Positions 25,989 to 38,280 of a DNA stretch of 64,000 nt are shown here, piece after piece. Below the pieces are notes generated by a model, which was given only the letters and a program-made list of their open reading frames with translations, did not search any database and was not told the DNA's origin. This DNA comes from Citrus sinensis (lineage: Eukaryota > Streptophyta > Magnoliopsida > Sapindales > Rutaceae): contig NC_068557.1 in assembly GCF_022201045.2 (NCBI RefSeq), forward strand, positions 27,753,501 to 27,817,500, given 5' to 3'. The position numbers and the translations under genes are program-made. How positions within the stretch are numbered: position 1 is the stretch's first letter; each line of letters begins with the position of its first letter.

Positions 25989-27572
25989 ATGAGGCATATT
26001 GTTCTAGTTTCTCTGCTTTTGCTTTTAGTTTCACGGGAGACTTCGAGTTCTATCCAAGAAGATTTCATGCACTGCATGTCAACCCAATTCGGTGAATACA
26101 CCAGAAGCTTCGAAATCATTTTCAACCAAGATTCCTCTTTGTACTCGTATATCTTGCAGTCTTCTGTGCAGAATCCTAGATACTTGAATGCCACAACCCC
26201 AAAACCTCTTCTTATAATTACGCCTTTCCATGAGTCTGAAATCCAGGCTGCTGTTTTTTGTAGCAAAAACCATGACTTGCAAATCAGAGTTCGAAGCGGC
26301 GGCCATGACTACGAAGGCCTGTCTTACCTCTGCCGAACCCCATTTATCATCATTGATCTTATTAACATGAGATCAATTGAGATCAATTTAGAAGATGAAA
26401 CAGCTTGGGTGCAATCTGGGGCAAATCTCGGTGAGCTTTACTATGCACTAGCTATGAAAAGTTTAGTTCATGGCTTTCCTGCCGGGCTTTGTCCTACTGT
26501 GGGGATTGGTGGACATCTTGGTGGAGGTGGATTTGGGACATTGTTGAGAAAATATGGGCTTGCAGCTGACCAAGTTGTTGATGCTTACTTGATAGATGTT
26601 AATGGAAGAATTCTTGATAGAAGAGCAATGGGAGAGGACTTATTTTGGGCCATTAGAGGAGGAGGCGGATCAAGCTTTGGCATCATACTTTCCTGGAAAA
26701 TCAAGCTGGTTCGAGTTCCAGAAACTGTGACAAGTTTTACGGTTTTAAAAACATTGGAACAAGGTGCCTTAGAGCTTGTTCACAGATGGCAATATATTGC
26801 ACCTAAATTCCATGAAGATCTATTCATCAGAATTCTCATTGTACATGTGGGTAATGGAGATCAGAAAACAATCCATGCCAACTTCAACTCACTCTTTCTG
26901 GGTAAAATTGACAGATTAATCCCATTGATGAATCAAAGTTTTCCTGAGTTAGGATTGCGGGCTGAAGATTGTACAGAAATGAGTTGGGTTGAATCTACTG
27001 TCTACTTTGCTGGATTTTCCAAAGGGTCTCCTTTGGAAATGCTACTGGACAAGAAACAACTTTTCAAGAGCATGTTCAAAGCAAAATCCGACTTTGTGAC
27101 AGAACCAATACCATTTCATGCCCTTGAAGGAATATGGGGGAGGCTTTTGGAAGAAGAGATGGCTATAATGATAATGGATCCTTTTGGTGGAAAGATGAAT
27201 GAAATTTTAGAATCTGAAGTTCCTTTTCCTCACAGAAATGGTGTTCTGTATAACATACAGTACATGGTGAAATGGGAAGCCAATGGAGTTATGGCATCAA
27301 ACAGGCACATACATTGGATCAGGTCTCTGTACAAATACATGGCACCATATGTTTCCAGGTCTCCCAGGGCAGCGTATATTAATTACAGGGATCTCGACTT
27401 GGGAACCAACAAGCTGCAAAATGCAAGCTACTCCGAAGCAGCTGCTTGGGGTATCAAGTATTTCAAGAGTAACTTCAAGAGACTAGCTCTGGTGAAGAGC
27501 AAGGTTGATCCTGGTAATTTCTTCAGAAATGAGCAGAGTATTCCACCATTTGGGGAAATAAAACACTTATAG
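25989..27572 (+). CDS. Berberine bridge enzyme-like FAD oxidase, copy 4
   Basis: Fourth and last intronless BBE-like gene, 527 residues, signal peptide to about residue 20. FAD tethers are His106 and Cys168; disulfide pair Cys29/Cys91. Like copy 2 it has Phe182 in GGGFG instead of tyrosine, and the lysine of KIQY is replaced, here by Asn422 (YNIQY, Gln424 kept). Gatekeeper Val171 predicts an oxidase. The glycine-rich loop reads GGHLGGGGFG, with Gly where the others have Ser or Thr. An extra Cys114 sits just after the His-tether motif. The BBE domain ([20 protein letters not shown]) is intact. It lies 1.8 kb after copy 3 and about 0.8 kb before the 3' end of the convergent MEE22-like gene. Confidence 0.94.
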   Translation: MRHIVLVSLLLLLVSRETSSSIQEDFMHCMSTQFGEYTRSFEIIFNQDSSLYSYILQSSVQNPRYLNATTPKPLLIITPFHESEIQAAVFCSKNHDLQIRVRSGGHDYEGLSYLCRTPFIIIDLINMRSIEINLEDETAWVQSGANLGELYYALAMKSLVHGFPAGLCPTVGIGGHLGGGGFGTLLRKYGLAADQVVDAYLIDVNGRILDRRAMGEDLFWAIRGGGGSSFGIILSWKIKLVRVPETVTSFTVLKTLEQGALELVHRWQYIAPKFHEDLFIRILIVHVGNGDQKTIHANFNSLFLGKIDRLIPLMNQSFPELGLRAEDCTEMSWVESTVYFAGFSKGSPLEMLLDKKQLFKSMFKAKSDFVTEPIPFHALEGIWGRLLEEEMAIMIMDPFGGKMNEILESEVPFPHRNGVLYNIQYMVKWEANGVMASNRHIHWIRSLYKYMAPYVSRSPRAAYINYRDLDLGTNKLQNASYSEAAAWGIKYFKSNFKRLALVKSKVDPGNFFRNEQSIPPFGEIKHL

Positions 27573-28357
27573 AAAAACTGTAGCTCCAATTTCAAGTAAT
27601 GCAAGTTCCACTATGGCCAACATAAGAAGTTAGTGTCTGATCACTACATAATCTTTCAGCATTCAAAAGTTTCCTGCTAACCAAGTGCAAAGCTGTAAAG
27701 TATAACAATTTCCATGAGTAGGTCCTGCAGTTTTCAAGCTAGTAATCTAATTGCATGTTTATCAGCAATTCCATTCCATCTCTCTGGTTTTTTCCCTTCA
27801 GCAACAACTATTACTTGCTCCTATCAAAGGCTGAAAGCTCCTAATTCAGCCAGCGACAGTGGGAACAAAAAGACCAAAAAAATTCCAGAGGGCTGTAGAA
27901 AGAGAAGCAAATACTGGAATCATAAACGTACATTCAGCAAATGCTAAGTATCATAAAGACCTATATAGAACCCTTTTCATCTGATGACTTCATGGCCTGC
28001 AACTGTGGGTTACACAAAAAAAGGGTTCCCAAAGGTGGTGCAAGACTATAAAGGATTTCACCAAGTAGCTTTTCATGTAAAGTGCAGAATCAGACTGATC
28101 ATTGCCTGACACCAACAATACAAAATTTGTGTTCATGTGAACCGCAACATAACGCAAAAAGTTGGCACTCACAACAAAATTTACAAATTTACTCAACTTC
28201 TATCCTGTCTGATCACTATCAAAAATCCTAATTTCCTGAAATTTACCGTCCTCGGATGGTGATATCCATCAAAGTTTTTTACTTTGATCCTGATTTCTAG
28301 TGACAACTTTCTCATAGTCCCAAACAATAACTTTACGTCCAGCTTTGAAGTAATGGA
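27573..28357. other. Convergent intergenic region, BBE-like copy 4 and MEE22-like
   Basis: About 785 bases between the ends of two convergently transcribed genes. It must hold both 3' untranslated regions; I see no other feature. Confidence 0.6.
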
Positions 28358-31300
28358 TCATCTTACGTTAGGACCTAAAGCAGAAGACTGAAACAGACTG
28401 AATGATAAGGCCTGATGCTCTTTACTCAGTGAAGAAAACCATTTTCTTATAGCACCAGCAACAGCAGATTGACTTGCAATGGATGGACACATTGAATTGA
28501 TCTCAATGACTTGTCCAAGATCAACAGAAATGAGCCCAAGCAAAGCAGTCACAATGGCTATTTGAAGAGGAAGACCCGCTCTAGTGGTAGTTTCATGCCA
28601 CAGAAAAGCAGACAATGTATTACTCAGGTTCTCAACGTTTTTATCCTCACATCCACAAGCAGCAACTCCAAGCCTGAAAATTATAAAACAATTAGTTAAC
28701 TATGGCACCACTTTAATATGTGAAAGGATGTACTGGTATTGAAAGACATTGTGACTATAATTAAATTCATCAAATGTGTACAAGGAATTCAAGTAATCCA
28801 GGCATAACAGAATATAAAAATACATTGCCTATCCTCAAGGTTCATTTACCAACAAAAAATCTTAGCAGCGAAGTTTCGAATATGATTAAACTAAATTAAC
28901 ATCAGAACCAAGAATATAAAACCTTAAAAAAGCATCCCACACACACCCCCCCCCCACACCAAAAAAAAAACACACACACACACACAGAGATCACACAACT
29001 TATAGTGCCTTAATATTTAACAGTAAGACTGTAACAGACCTTCCAATCTGACCGAGAAGAATGACGATGGCAAAGGTGAAGCTCTCTGCAATAGGTAGTT
29101 CCAACATTCTCAATAGGCCAGGGACAACTGTGGAAAGTGTCCAATCCCAGCTCTGCAGTTGGAAAGGAAACAAGTAAAAGTTAGAATTGGCTCTCCAGGA
29201 TGCCATTTCGAGCAAATAAATTCTCCAGGAATGAAAATAACATGCAGAAGAAAATTTTATCATTTCCACAAACATACATATTCAATTGAAATTTAGGAAA
29301 AGTTTTCATGAATTCTGTGTTTTTCAGAGGTATAATAAAAACTTTCTAAAATAATATGCACAGGCGAAAAGAAAAGCAAATAATATCAAATCTGAGTTTC
29401 CCCATCAGTATCCAACTTTAACAAAAGAAACCACATAAGATTTTCATTATGCACCACAACTTCAGAGATTTCCAAATGTAGCTTCTAACTTGGGAAATTC
29501 AAAAAGTACACAATTAGGCGAACTTAAATAATTCTCAAGAAATGCAGGTAATATTATAAGAAAATTTATTTTTGGACTTGTGAAGCCCTCCCCCCCCAAA
29601 AAAAAGGGAAAAAATTAGAGAAAAGAAGAGAGGGTTTACTTTTTGAAATCAATACCCCCTCAACATATAGTCTAATGTTTAATCAATACCCAACATGCAA
29701 TTAACGTTAAAGATAAGAAATTGAAGAAAATATTCTCATAGCTATTTGGGAGGGTCGAATCTTTCACCTTAGAGTTAAAGAGAGAATGGGGTGCTGAGAT
29801 CCCAACCAGCAGTTTTTAAATCTGATTTTTAAAACCAAATTACGTTATTTTTCTCTTCAATCAAAAGAAAAAACAGAAGAAAACAATCATTATTTGATCT
29901 GTTTTCATAAGTACATTCCATTTTTTCATTCATTACTAATATAATGTGTTCCCACATTACAGCTTCAAAAAGCCTTCCTAGCTTACATTTAATGTGCTTC
30001 TGTAATCACAATATAATGACTGACAAAGTTCTAAGTGTAATGGGTTGACAGAAAAGCAAACTTTGGAAGCTGAGTACAATAAACCTACTCAATGTATAAA
30101 GCATATAAAACTGATAGATCAAGGAAATTTCAAGATGGCAAACAATTGCTCATTAAAACCAAGGGACAAAGAATTAAGAATAAAATTGAGAATAAGTGTG
30201 TAAAAAAAAAAAAAACCCAAGAAGTGAAACATACCATTATGCACGAAAGTAGCTCCACCAATGATAATACATCAGTGACGTGGCACAAAGTCGTGTTAAC
30301 AACAGATTTTGATTGTAAAGCAGACATCTTGCACTCATTTAGGGAACCAGATGTCCCACAATTGATATCAAGAGGGCAATAAGGCTTTTGGCAAGTTTGT
30401 TCAGCCTGGTCATTATGAAACAAGACATTCACTGTTCGAGCCTCGGCACAGCTCTGAAGCTTTTCCAGAAGCAAGGACATAACAATCTCTACAGAAACTG
30501 CATCCTTTGAAAATGGGCATTCTGCACATGGATGAAACTTGGATTGAATCTCATCTGCCAGGGAAATAGAAGAGTTTGCAGCAACTGATGAACATCCTCT
30601 TTCAAGAGACATGACAATTGATTTCAGTACAGTCATTGTTAAATCATATTTCCCAGAGGTAAAGATCTTTTCTCCACCCAAATAAGCAAAAATGTGGAGA
30701 ATCATCAGCACCAGGGAAGGATCAGATGTGTGCTTACGGAAAATGTTGTATGAAGCCCCACAAATAAATCCAATGCAGTCAGTTGCTGTAGCAATTGATG
30801 CCAATATAATGCTCCCTGCCATCAACTGTGAAGCTGATGCGGCTTCACTGGACCAAGTAGTATCCACACCATCCAGAAGGATATTGATTTTTGAATTACT
30901 CTCACTCAACGTTTCAGAAGATAAATCGGTGCATGTCATGACTTTCCCCTCCATAAGGAAATCCTCAATAAGACTAAGGAGCTCATCCAAACACAACTCA
31001 TCAAACACTCTCCTTGCCTCAGCATCAGACATCACTACACAATGAGGATGTGAAGTTCAATTTAGAAGAAAAGAAAGATAAATAGTTTTACATCATAAAA
31101 TTATAGCAGCTCAATACAATATACAATATTGCAATATAAATTACACAAATTATGTACAAATCACATACCTGCATTAAAATGACTGGCAAAAGAATCCAAG
31201 CAAAGGATGATATCACTGTTCCAAGATTTCCTAGACTTTTCCTCAGCTATTGTGGAGAAGTTGAGCAGTAACAATGAAAGGAATACGCAAGCCCTCTCTC

Positions 31301-34300
31301 TAAACATGTCAACATAGCAAGTCAATAAAGTAGTTCCAGTTTTGCCATTTCAATGTGCATCAAATGTTCCTTATATTAGCAAATTTAGAAAGAGCTAACA
31401 GCTGTAGATAATCAATACAAATAACAAGAAAAGAACCACTTACTTAGAAAGAAGGTGTTCTTCCATTTTAAGAGCAAGCATAATCTTTTGCAATATCCAC
31501 TCTGTTTGGGAAACCAAAGAGCACTGAGCCATACAAGATTTAGTGGCACAATATATTCTAGAAATACTGCTTTCATCTTTAATATTACTCAGAACAACAA
31601 AGTATCGAGGAATATTGTCATGTGCAGGTCCAAGTTCACTTGCAAGAGGAAACTCCCCGCCTTGATCTCCAGACCTACATTTATCTGATATTAGTAGCTT
31701 TTCCAGTGCCTGATTATCACAAGCTTTTCCTGCTTGCTTAGCACTAAGAGAAATGTTCCCACTATTTACCTCCACACCAAAGGAATCAAGAGGACCCTCA
31801 CTCTCACATGGTAATGAATTATGGGAATTTCTGGAAACGTTATAATTCAACTTGTTGGAATTGATTTCCACATCAATGACATCATAGCTACGAGAGGGCA
31901 CCGAATTTTCTTTTTCTTTGGACAAACCTCCATAGAATGTTTCCTCTGCCAAGGGTTCAAATTTATTGATATCAAATGTTTCGAGAGCCTGAAACTCAAT
32001 CTCAGGAAGAGTAGGTGATAGAGGAAATTCCATTGCTGCCCTGTAACATTCCTCATCAGCAGGATTATCCAAATCCAGCAGTTTCATATAATCTCCATCT
32101 GCAAATTCCTCAAAATTCATCATAGTTTCATGGCGACTTATAACTGTGTCCGTAATACCCTCTGTGCATGCCTGTGCAGTTCCTATTAGATCATTGGCAG
32201 GTCCCAAAGTTTTTTCATGGACTTTAGCATCAAGATTTGCCGTCTTATTCATCTCACCACTGTCACATGAATGCTGAATACCTAAATTCTCTTCCTGAGA
32301 TACCCTTCTCTTCTTGGGAAACTGATCATGCTTAAAAGCATCTTGATTATTAGCTACTGTATAATTTGCTTCTTCCAGCGTTTTATCTAGTTGCTTGTTC
32401 AATATATTATGCAAATCAGATAGCTTCTCCTCTATCTGCAAATGCAACTTCCTATCCTCAGAGTGCAACAATTCAATTGACTCAACTGTATGAAGTAACC
32501 TCTTTCTCTTCCTACTAGGCCCATTGACTTTTCCAGCGGCACCAATTTTAAGAGGGCTTCTAACACTAATTTCAGCATCCACTGCAGGCTTTCCGTCAAA
32601 TCTCACTCTGTTAATTTCATCAGACATGCTAGAATTTGTTGCTTGAGCATTCATCAATTTTGATGATGTAGTAAAAGAAAAAGCACCCCTTTCCTGTGAG
32701 CCCATCAATTGTCTATCAGAAAAAGATGCTGAACTGGAATTTATTGCAGAACTCTGAAACATTTTTCGGCTAGAGCCTCCAAGCAGAGACTCCAATTTAG
32801 GATCTTTAGAATCAATACCTGACATGGATTCACTACAGATCCCTCCAGATAAAGCAAGTGAAGGGGCAATCTGTTGAATCGTTTGCCTGAGAGGACTAGA
32901 GGCAGCAACACCCGTGCAGCAATGCTTTTGGAGCTCATTTTCACTTTGAAGGTACATCCGAACTGGTAGGCTTTCCTTCAACTTCAAGATTTGCATATTT
33001 GTGGTGTCCCTAACCTGAAAAGCGCATCAAAACAACCTGTCAATAAACCAAGAGCAGAAGATAATGCAAATTTTTATAAGAGAAAGCAGTGTCAGCACAC
33101 AAGATTCGCAAGCAAAAGGCAAACTGAAACTTATAATATAGAAGTTCTCACAGCTACCCGGAAAACAAATGAATTAAGGACGCATTAGGTAGCCCACATT
33201 ATATGGGATTAAAACACTGTTTTGTATTAAACTTAAGCAGACTCACGTTTGGCGTTAAAAGCAACTACAGCTGCACTGCATTAATGGGCTGCGCTGTTGC
33301 CGCATTAGCTTGCCTTTTCCTTTTTTTTTTTTAATTTTCTTTATAATAATAATAACAATAACAATAATAATAATAATAATAATAATATTGTTATTGTTAT
33401 TATTATTATTAAAATTTAATAAATATAAATTTTGAATTTAATATAATATTATACACTATTAATATTAATTTTTTACTTTTACATTATAATTTATTAGTAA
33501 ATTATAATTTAATATAATTAATAATAATATAAAATATTATTACATATACTACAGAACTCTTCTTGGATTATTTAGCACAATTTATTTTGTTATATGTTAT
33601 AACAATTGTATCACTTTATTATTTTGTTATTATCTTGTGATATGTATAAATCTTTATTCTATTATCCTAAGATGACTTTTGAACTAATCTTCTAGGTTTT
33701 AACTATTTATTTATGCTGTTATATTATTAGAGATTATTTGATTAAATTTCACAGGTCATATATTTAGAAAATACTGAAAAATAAATGTTATGCTTCCGAA
33801 AATTTAAGACTATAAGCTTCGATCTTCATGAAGAATTATGATATTTTTTAACATTTACACTAAAAAAATTTTTGTTAAATTTCTAAAATTTAAGACTTCT
33901 ATATTTAGTATTTTTCTAAGTACTAATAACTATTATTTAAACAAATATATAATTTAAATTAATCACAAAAATTAACACAGTACAGTGCCACACCAAATAT
34001 AGTATAATTAAAAATTAAAACAGTACAATATAGCACCAAACATTGTGCAGCATTATTATAATATAGTACTAATACTATACAATATAATACAATACACCAG
34101 TATTTAAATAATGCAATACAGTATAATACAATCTAGTGTGCCAAACGCACCCTAAATGTAGATCTAATGATTCAAATGCTAAGCAACCTGGGATGGTTAT
34201 CTAAAGGCATATGATGAATACATTTCATAGAGGGCTGCAATGGTAATCTTTCAGATATATAAGTTACTTAGCAGCATACAACTATACAGGCGAACATAAA

Positions 34301-36681
34301 ATATATATATAATGTTCATGATCGAAAAAGAACATTTCTGTCTGAACATGATAAGTAAGAGAAAAAGATAAACAAAGAAGAAAGAAAGTTTTTTGGCTGC
34401 ATTAAATTAGAAAGCGCACCAGTATTATGTCAAATAAGTCTAGAAGTGTTCATACTGTAAAGCTGCTGCCTTGAGGTAAATTTTTGTCATAAAAATCAAC
34501 CTATAGAGCCAAAACAGGTATGCTACTTTTCCAGAATAAATTCCATAGCCATAAAGCACAAAAGAAGCAACAGTACTAAAAAATTCGGAAAACAAATTCA
34601 GGAATGCTATGATTGAATAACTGACCTTCACATTTCCCAGATTATCTGTACCTTCAGTGTTGGATGAGAAACATTGATCAACTGTATCCAAACGATGCAA
34701 AAACTGAGCAAAGTCCACCTTCAAGCGCCCTAATTCTTGGTGCAAAATAATATTCCGATCTTTTTCCAACTTAGCCACTTGCTTGGCATGTTTTACTTGC
34801 ATTTTTTCAAACTTCAATTGCTTTTTCAACAGCTTCGCCTTTCCAGAATCTACATACTTATCAACTTGAATAGCAGAAGCGTCGAATGATTTTCTAGAGG
34901 AATGCAGGTCATGTATCTGCTTCTGCAATTCATCAATCCTTCCTCTAGCTTCTTCCAATTGTTGAGAAAGATGGTCAGCAGCAAGACATTTACCTTGAAC
35001 AACTTTTCTATGCTCTTGTGGTTTGATCATCTCCAAATCTGATAGTTCTTTCCCACCAACAGATTTCTCCTTGTCAACCCCGCACCTTCTGCTTGCCTCC
35101 TCAAATTTCATAATTTCCAAACTCAAATTTGGCTCTTCTCCAACTTTCTGCAATGTGTTCACCTTAGACCCATTCTTCATTTTCAGAAATCCAGCATCTG
35201 TATCTGGTTTGCAACCATGAGTCTCAACAGAATGTCCAGACACAAGGTCATTTGTCTCCTTCTGTAGTTCCACAATCCTTTGTCCAGCCTCTTCCAACTG
35301 CTGAGACAACCTTTCAGCGTGACACTTTTCTTCCTCAGCCTGCTTTCTACTGGCTTCTGCTAGCTTTCTTTGATCCTCTGCTTTAGCCATCTCTAAATGT
35401 GCATGTTCTCTTTCTTTACTCAGCATCTGTTTTTCAGCTTCAAGCTTTTTTCTCAAGGCTTCTGACTTTGATGCCTCAGAACCCAACATTGATTTTGCAT
35501 CATCAGCTTCTCTACGCAATGCCTCCAACTGCAGTCGGTATTCCTCTGCCTTTTTTCCTTCAATATTTGCACGTTGTCTTTCTTTACACACCATCTGTTT
35601 CTCAGCTTCAAGCTTTTTGCTTACAGCTTCTGATTTTGATGCCTCAGAAACCAACATCAATTTTGCATCACCAGCTTCTTTACGCAATGCCTCCAACTGA
35701 ATTATGTATTCCTCTGCCTTCTTTCCTTCATTATTTGCACGCTTTTTTTCTTTACTCACCTTCTGTTTTTCAGATTCAAGTTTTTTGGTCATGTCTCCTA
35801 ACTTTGAGGACTCCAAAACCAACTTTGATTTTGCATCAACAGCTTCCTTACGCAATGCCTCCAATTGAAGTTTGTACTCCTCTGCCTTCTTCCCTTCAAT
35901 ATTTGCACGCCTCCTTTCTTCCTCGGCCTTGCCTTTTTCAGCCTCAACACATTTCCATGCTTCAGCAGCCCTCTTCTTCTCCACCTCAGCATTTTTCTTT
36001 TCTGACTCTGCCCTTATTTTCTCTTTCTCAACCTCCCCTTTTAGCCGTTTTATTTCCCTTTCATTTTCCGTGACTCGAATGTCAAGAAGCTTTACTTCCT
36101 CAATACTTTGAGCATTTGATCCTCCTTTCTTCCGTTGTAATATAGAGATTTCAGACTTTAAAGCAGATATCTCATTCTCCAATGAAACTTTTGCCGCCGA
36201 TACTTCCTCTCTTCCCTTTTTCTCAACTTCAGCACATGCCTTCTCTTCTTGACATGCTGAACGAACACAAAACTTATAAATTGAGATGGAAACTAAATGC
36301 ATCAAGCATCAAGCATCAACCAAAAATGACACACAAAACACTCAGTGATAAATGCATTGGAGAGCATAAGAAAATAAAACTACATTGCATTCACCTTTCT
36401 TGAGACTTAGATTTTCAGCTTGAATCTTGTCTAGTTGCTGTTCAAACAGCTTCAGAGCCTGGCGCAAGGCAGTCCGATTCCCTTGGGACTTTTTATATTT
36501 ATCTTCCCACTGAGACCATAAAAACAAATAAAGAAATCAAATAAATATATATAAACTGAACAAGTATATGAAATAATGCACAATTCTGAATCAGTTTGAT
36601 GATTAAAAAATAAATAAAAACACATACCACTCGACAGCAGGGATTGGAAGCCTCCGGCTTTGCTGAAATATCCGTCGCCAT
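28358..36681 (-). CDS. MEE22: MEE22/EMB1611-like large coiled-coil protein, eight coding exons
   Basis: Plant-specific large protein; in Arabidopsis MEE22/EMB1611 is needed for embryo development and shoot meristem upkeep, molecular role unclear. Coding exons, in transcript order: 36628-36681, 36395-36509, 34626-36256, 31444-33014, 31169-31299, 30235-31034, 29040-29152, 28358-28673. All junctions are GT-AG and the frame closes at 4731 nt, 1576 residues. Exon 1 starts MATDISAKPEASNPCC and reads into WEDKYKK in exon 2. Exon 3 is a long charged coiled coil with three 56-residue repeats. Exon 4 is acidic and low-complexity and has a basic patch RKRKR that could be a nuclear signal. The C-terminal third is helical with conserved-looking Cys and Leu. 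A 5' UTR intron is likely at 36684-36764. Family name is from memory of the N-terminal layout; length exceeds what I recall for Arabidopsis (about 1300). Confidence 0.78.
33178..34152. mobile_element. Possible PIF/Harbinger-type MITE in MEE22 intron 3
   Basis: The right end reads GCCAAACGCACCC followed by TAA; the left end is TAA then GGACGCATTAGG. Reversed, the right end is GGGTGCGTTTGG, matching the left at 8 of 12 places, and both flanks are TAA, the Harbinger-type target duplication. The interior is extremely AT-rich, with AATACAGTATAATAC-like repeats near the right end and a fold-back of AATAACAATAAC and its complement near 33345-33412. It makes up most of the 1.6-kb intron. Confidence 0.45.
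35406..35909 (-). repeat. Three 168-bp (56-residue) tandem repeats inside MEE22-like exon 3
   Basis: Units at 35742-35909, 35574-35741 and 35406-35573 each encode 56 residues starting RAN(I/N)EGKKAEEY, passing through QLEALR(K/R)EA and ending before the next RAN. Fifty-six is eight heptads, so each unit adds whole turns to the coiled coil without shifting its register. A partial decayed continuation (HAHLEMAKAED) follows. Confidence 0.9.
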
Positions 36682-36764
36682 TGCTGCACGTAAAAGAAGT
36701 GTTTGAATCGATACTTCGGATTAAAAAGAACAACAAAAAAGGGAATTAGAGAGAGAGAGACTTA

Positions 36765-38280
36765 CTTCACTTGTTTTGCAGCTTAATCGTTGGGCATTGT
36801 GGATAAAGAGAGAAAATAGGAAGTGTAAGAGCCCTACAAGATACGTCGTCTTGATCTGCACATAAAGTAAGAACATGAAAATTGAAAAACCCTACATCTA
36901 CTGAGTTGCAGAGAGAGAGATAGAGAGAAACCCTAAAAGGATATAGGGCGGTTCGACCCAGTTTCAAAAGTCGGTCCAAGTTGAACTTGGATCCATCCAG
37001 TTTCCAGTCCACGTCTAATTAATTTTATTCGGAGTTCTTCTATTTACGCTCCACCCAAATCCTTAATGAACCCCGAACAAATTTTATCAATATAAAAGCT
37101 ATCATTCATTAACCGTAATACTAACATCTTTTATTTTGTTTGATGAAGTAATAATAATTTCATATAATATTAAGATTTAATAATTTTAGTATGATATTAA
37201 CTGTATTATCTCTAATATCTCTTCTCTAATATTCTTCCGAGACTTGATATAAATTAAAATTCTTGTAGTACTAATTAAATATCTAAATTTAAAATATTAA
37301 TTTTATGTTTGTCGCCGTCATCTATATTATGGTGTGCAATAGTGTGTGACAGCATGTGTCAATAATTCATTAGTAAGGATATAGGACCCACAAAACAGTC
37401 TCACCAATAAAATCTTGACACATGTCCCACCACAAACGTCATCAAATTTATAAGCTTGTTCACATCTTTTGGTGGAATTTCCCTCATTCAAGAAAAGGTG
37501 CTCGTAACTCACAAGCCATGAAGATTTGACTGTTGAAGCTCCTTCCTCATAGAAGCAAACTTAGGGCTTTGGACGTTTGGTCCTTCTGCCGTTTTGCTTT
37601 GGGCGAGCAATACTCAGTAATAACTTAGAAAAAAAAAAGGGAAAAAAAAACACACACACGCGCGCTTGACCAAACATTGTTCTAATAATGTTCATCTTTT
37701 CTTGTAGTACGGAACCTATCAAGTGGGTATTTATCCTTGAAAGCATCTTGGGGTCTTTCTTTTAGATGTCGTTACGGTCTTGGTTGGTGAAGTTAGCCGT
37801 CGCGAGCACCACTAGATTTTCAACGAGGTGGAAATTCTCGTATTCTGTATGTACATATTCCTGCAGCTCGGATGAGTATTCTTGTTTATATCGCTACGGC
37901 TGTAAACACTTTCTTTTCCTATTAACAAGGCATCCCCTTTTTCTTCGCTCTTCCGGAACCGGTATAGATATGGGCTTTTAGAGCACTCTTCAAAACTCCA
38001 TTAAGCTCCCATCAACTAAAGATCTGTATTGAGTAGAAATTTCCACTTGATGGGTAATCAAACAATAAATAAAGTATCAATCTCATTTATACAGAACTTT
38101 CCATCATAGGAAACAACACAAAATTGACACAACCCATGACCCGGAAGAAGAAATTGACTAGACTAACAGATTCTAAGGTATAAATTAATTTAATGGCAGA
38201 AGAAAGAATGTTTAGCCCAATTCCCTCCTTGAACCTCACAAAGTTGTAACCGATTAAGGGCAGCTACCATCTTCATTGAA
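36765..38280. other. Intergenic between MEE22-like 5' end and FAH-A 3' end
   Basis: Contains the MEE22-like leader and promoter: a pyrimidine-rich GA/CT stretch near 36750-36760 and 36910-36930, and no clear TATA. No other gene seen; a 71-codon plus-strand frame at 37766-37981 is unrecognised and is probably chance. Confidence 0.5.

Noticed and set aside
29741-29820. SINE-like stretch in MEE22 intron 6 with a GGTTGGGAT and GATTCGACC pair on the minus strand
   Set aside because: Boxes are weak and I could not find target repeats or a clear end; a similar phrase near 6865 is too short to confirm a family.
33340-33412. AAT/ATT fold-back as a possible microRNA hairpin
   Set aside because: Simple-sequence palindrome; a low-complexity stem is not a credible microRNA precursor.
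35399-36073. 224-codon plus-strand frame rich in Leu, Pro and His
   Set aside because: Complement of the repetitive MEE22-like coiled coil; its apparent repeats are those of the sense strand.
37766-37981. 71-codon serine/cysteine-rich frame near the MEE22 promoter
   Set aside because: No signal peptide, no family match that I recognise, no promoter features; probably chance.
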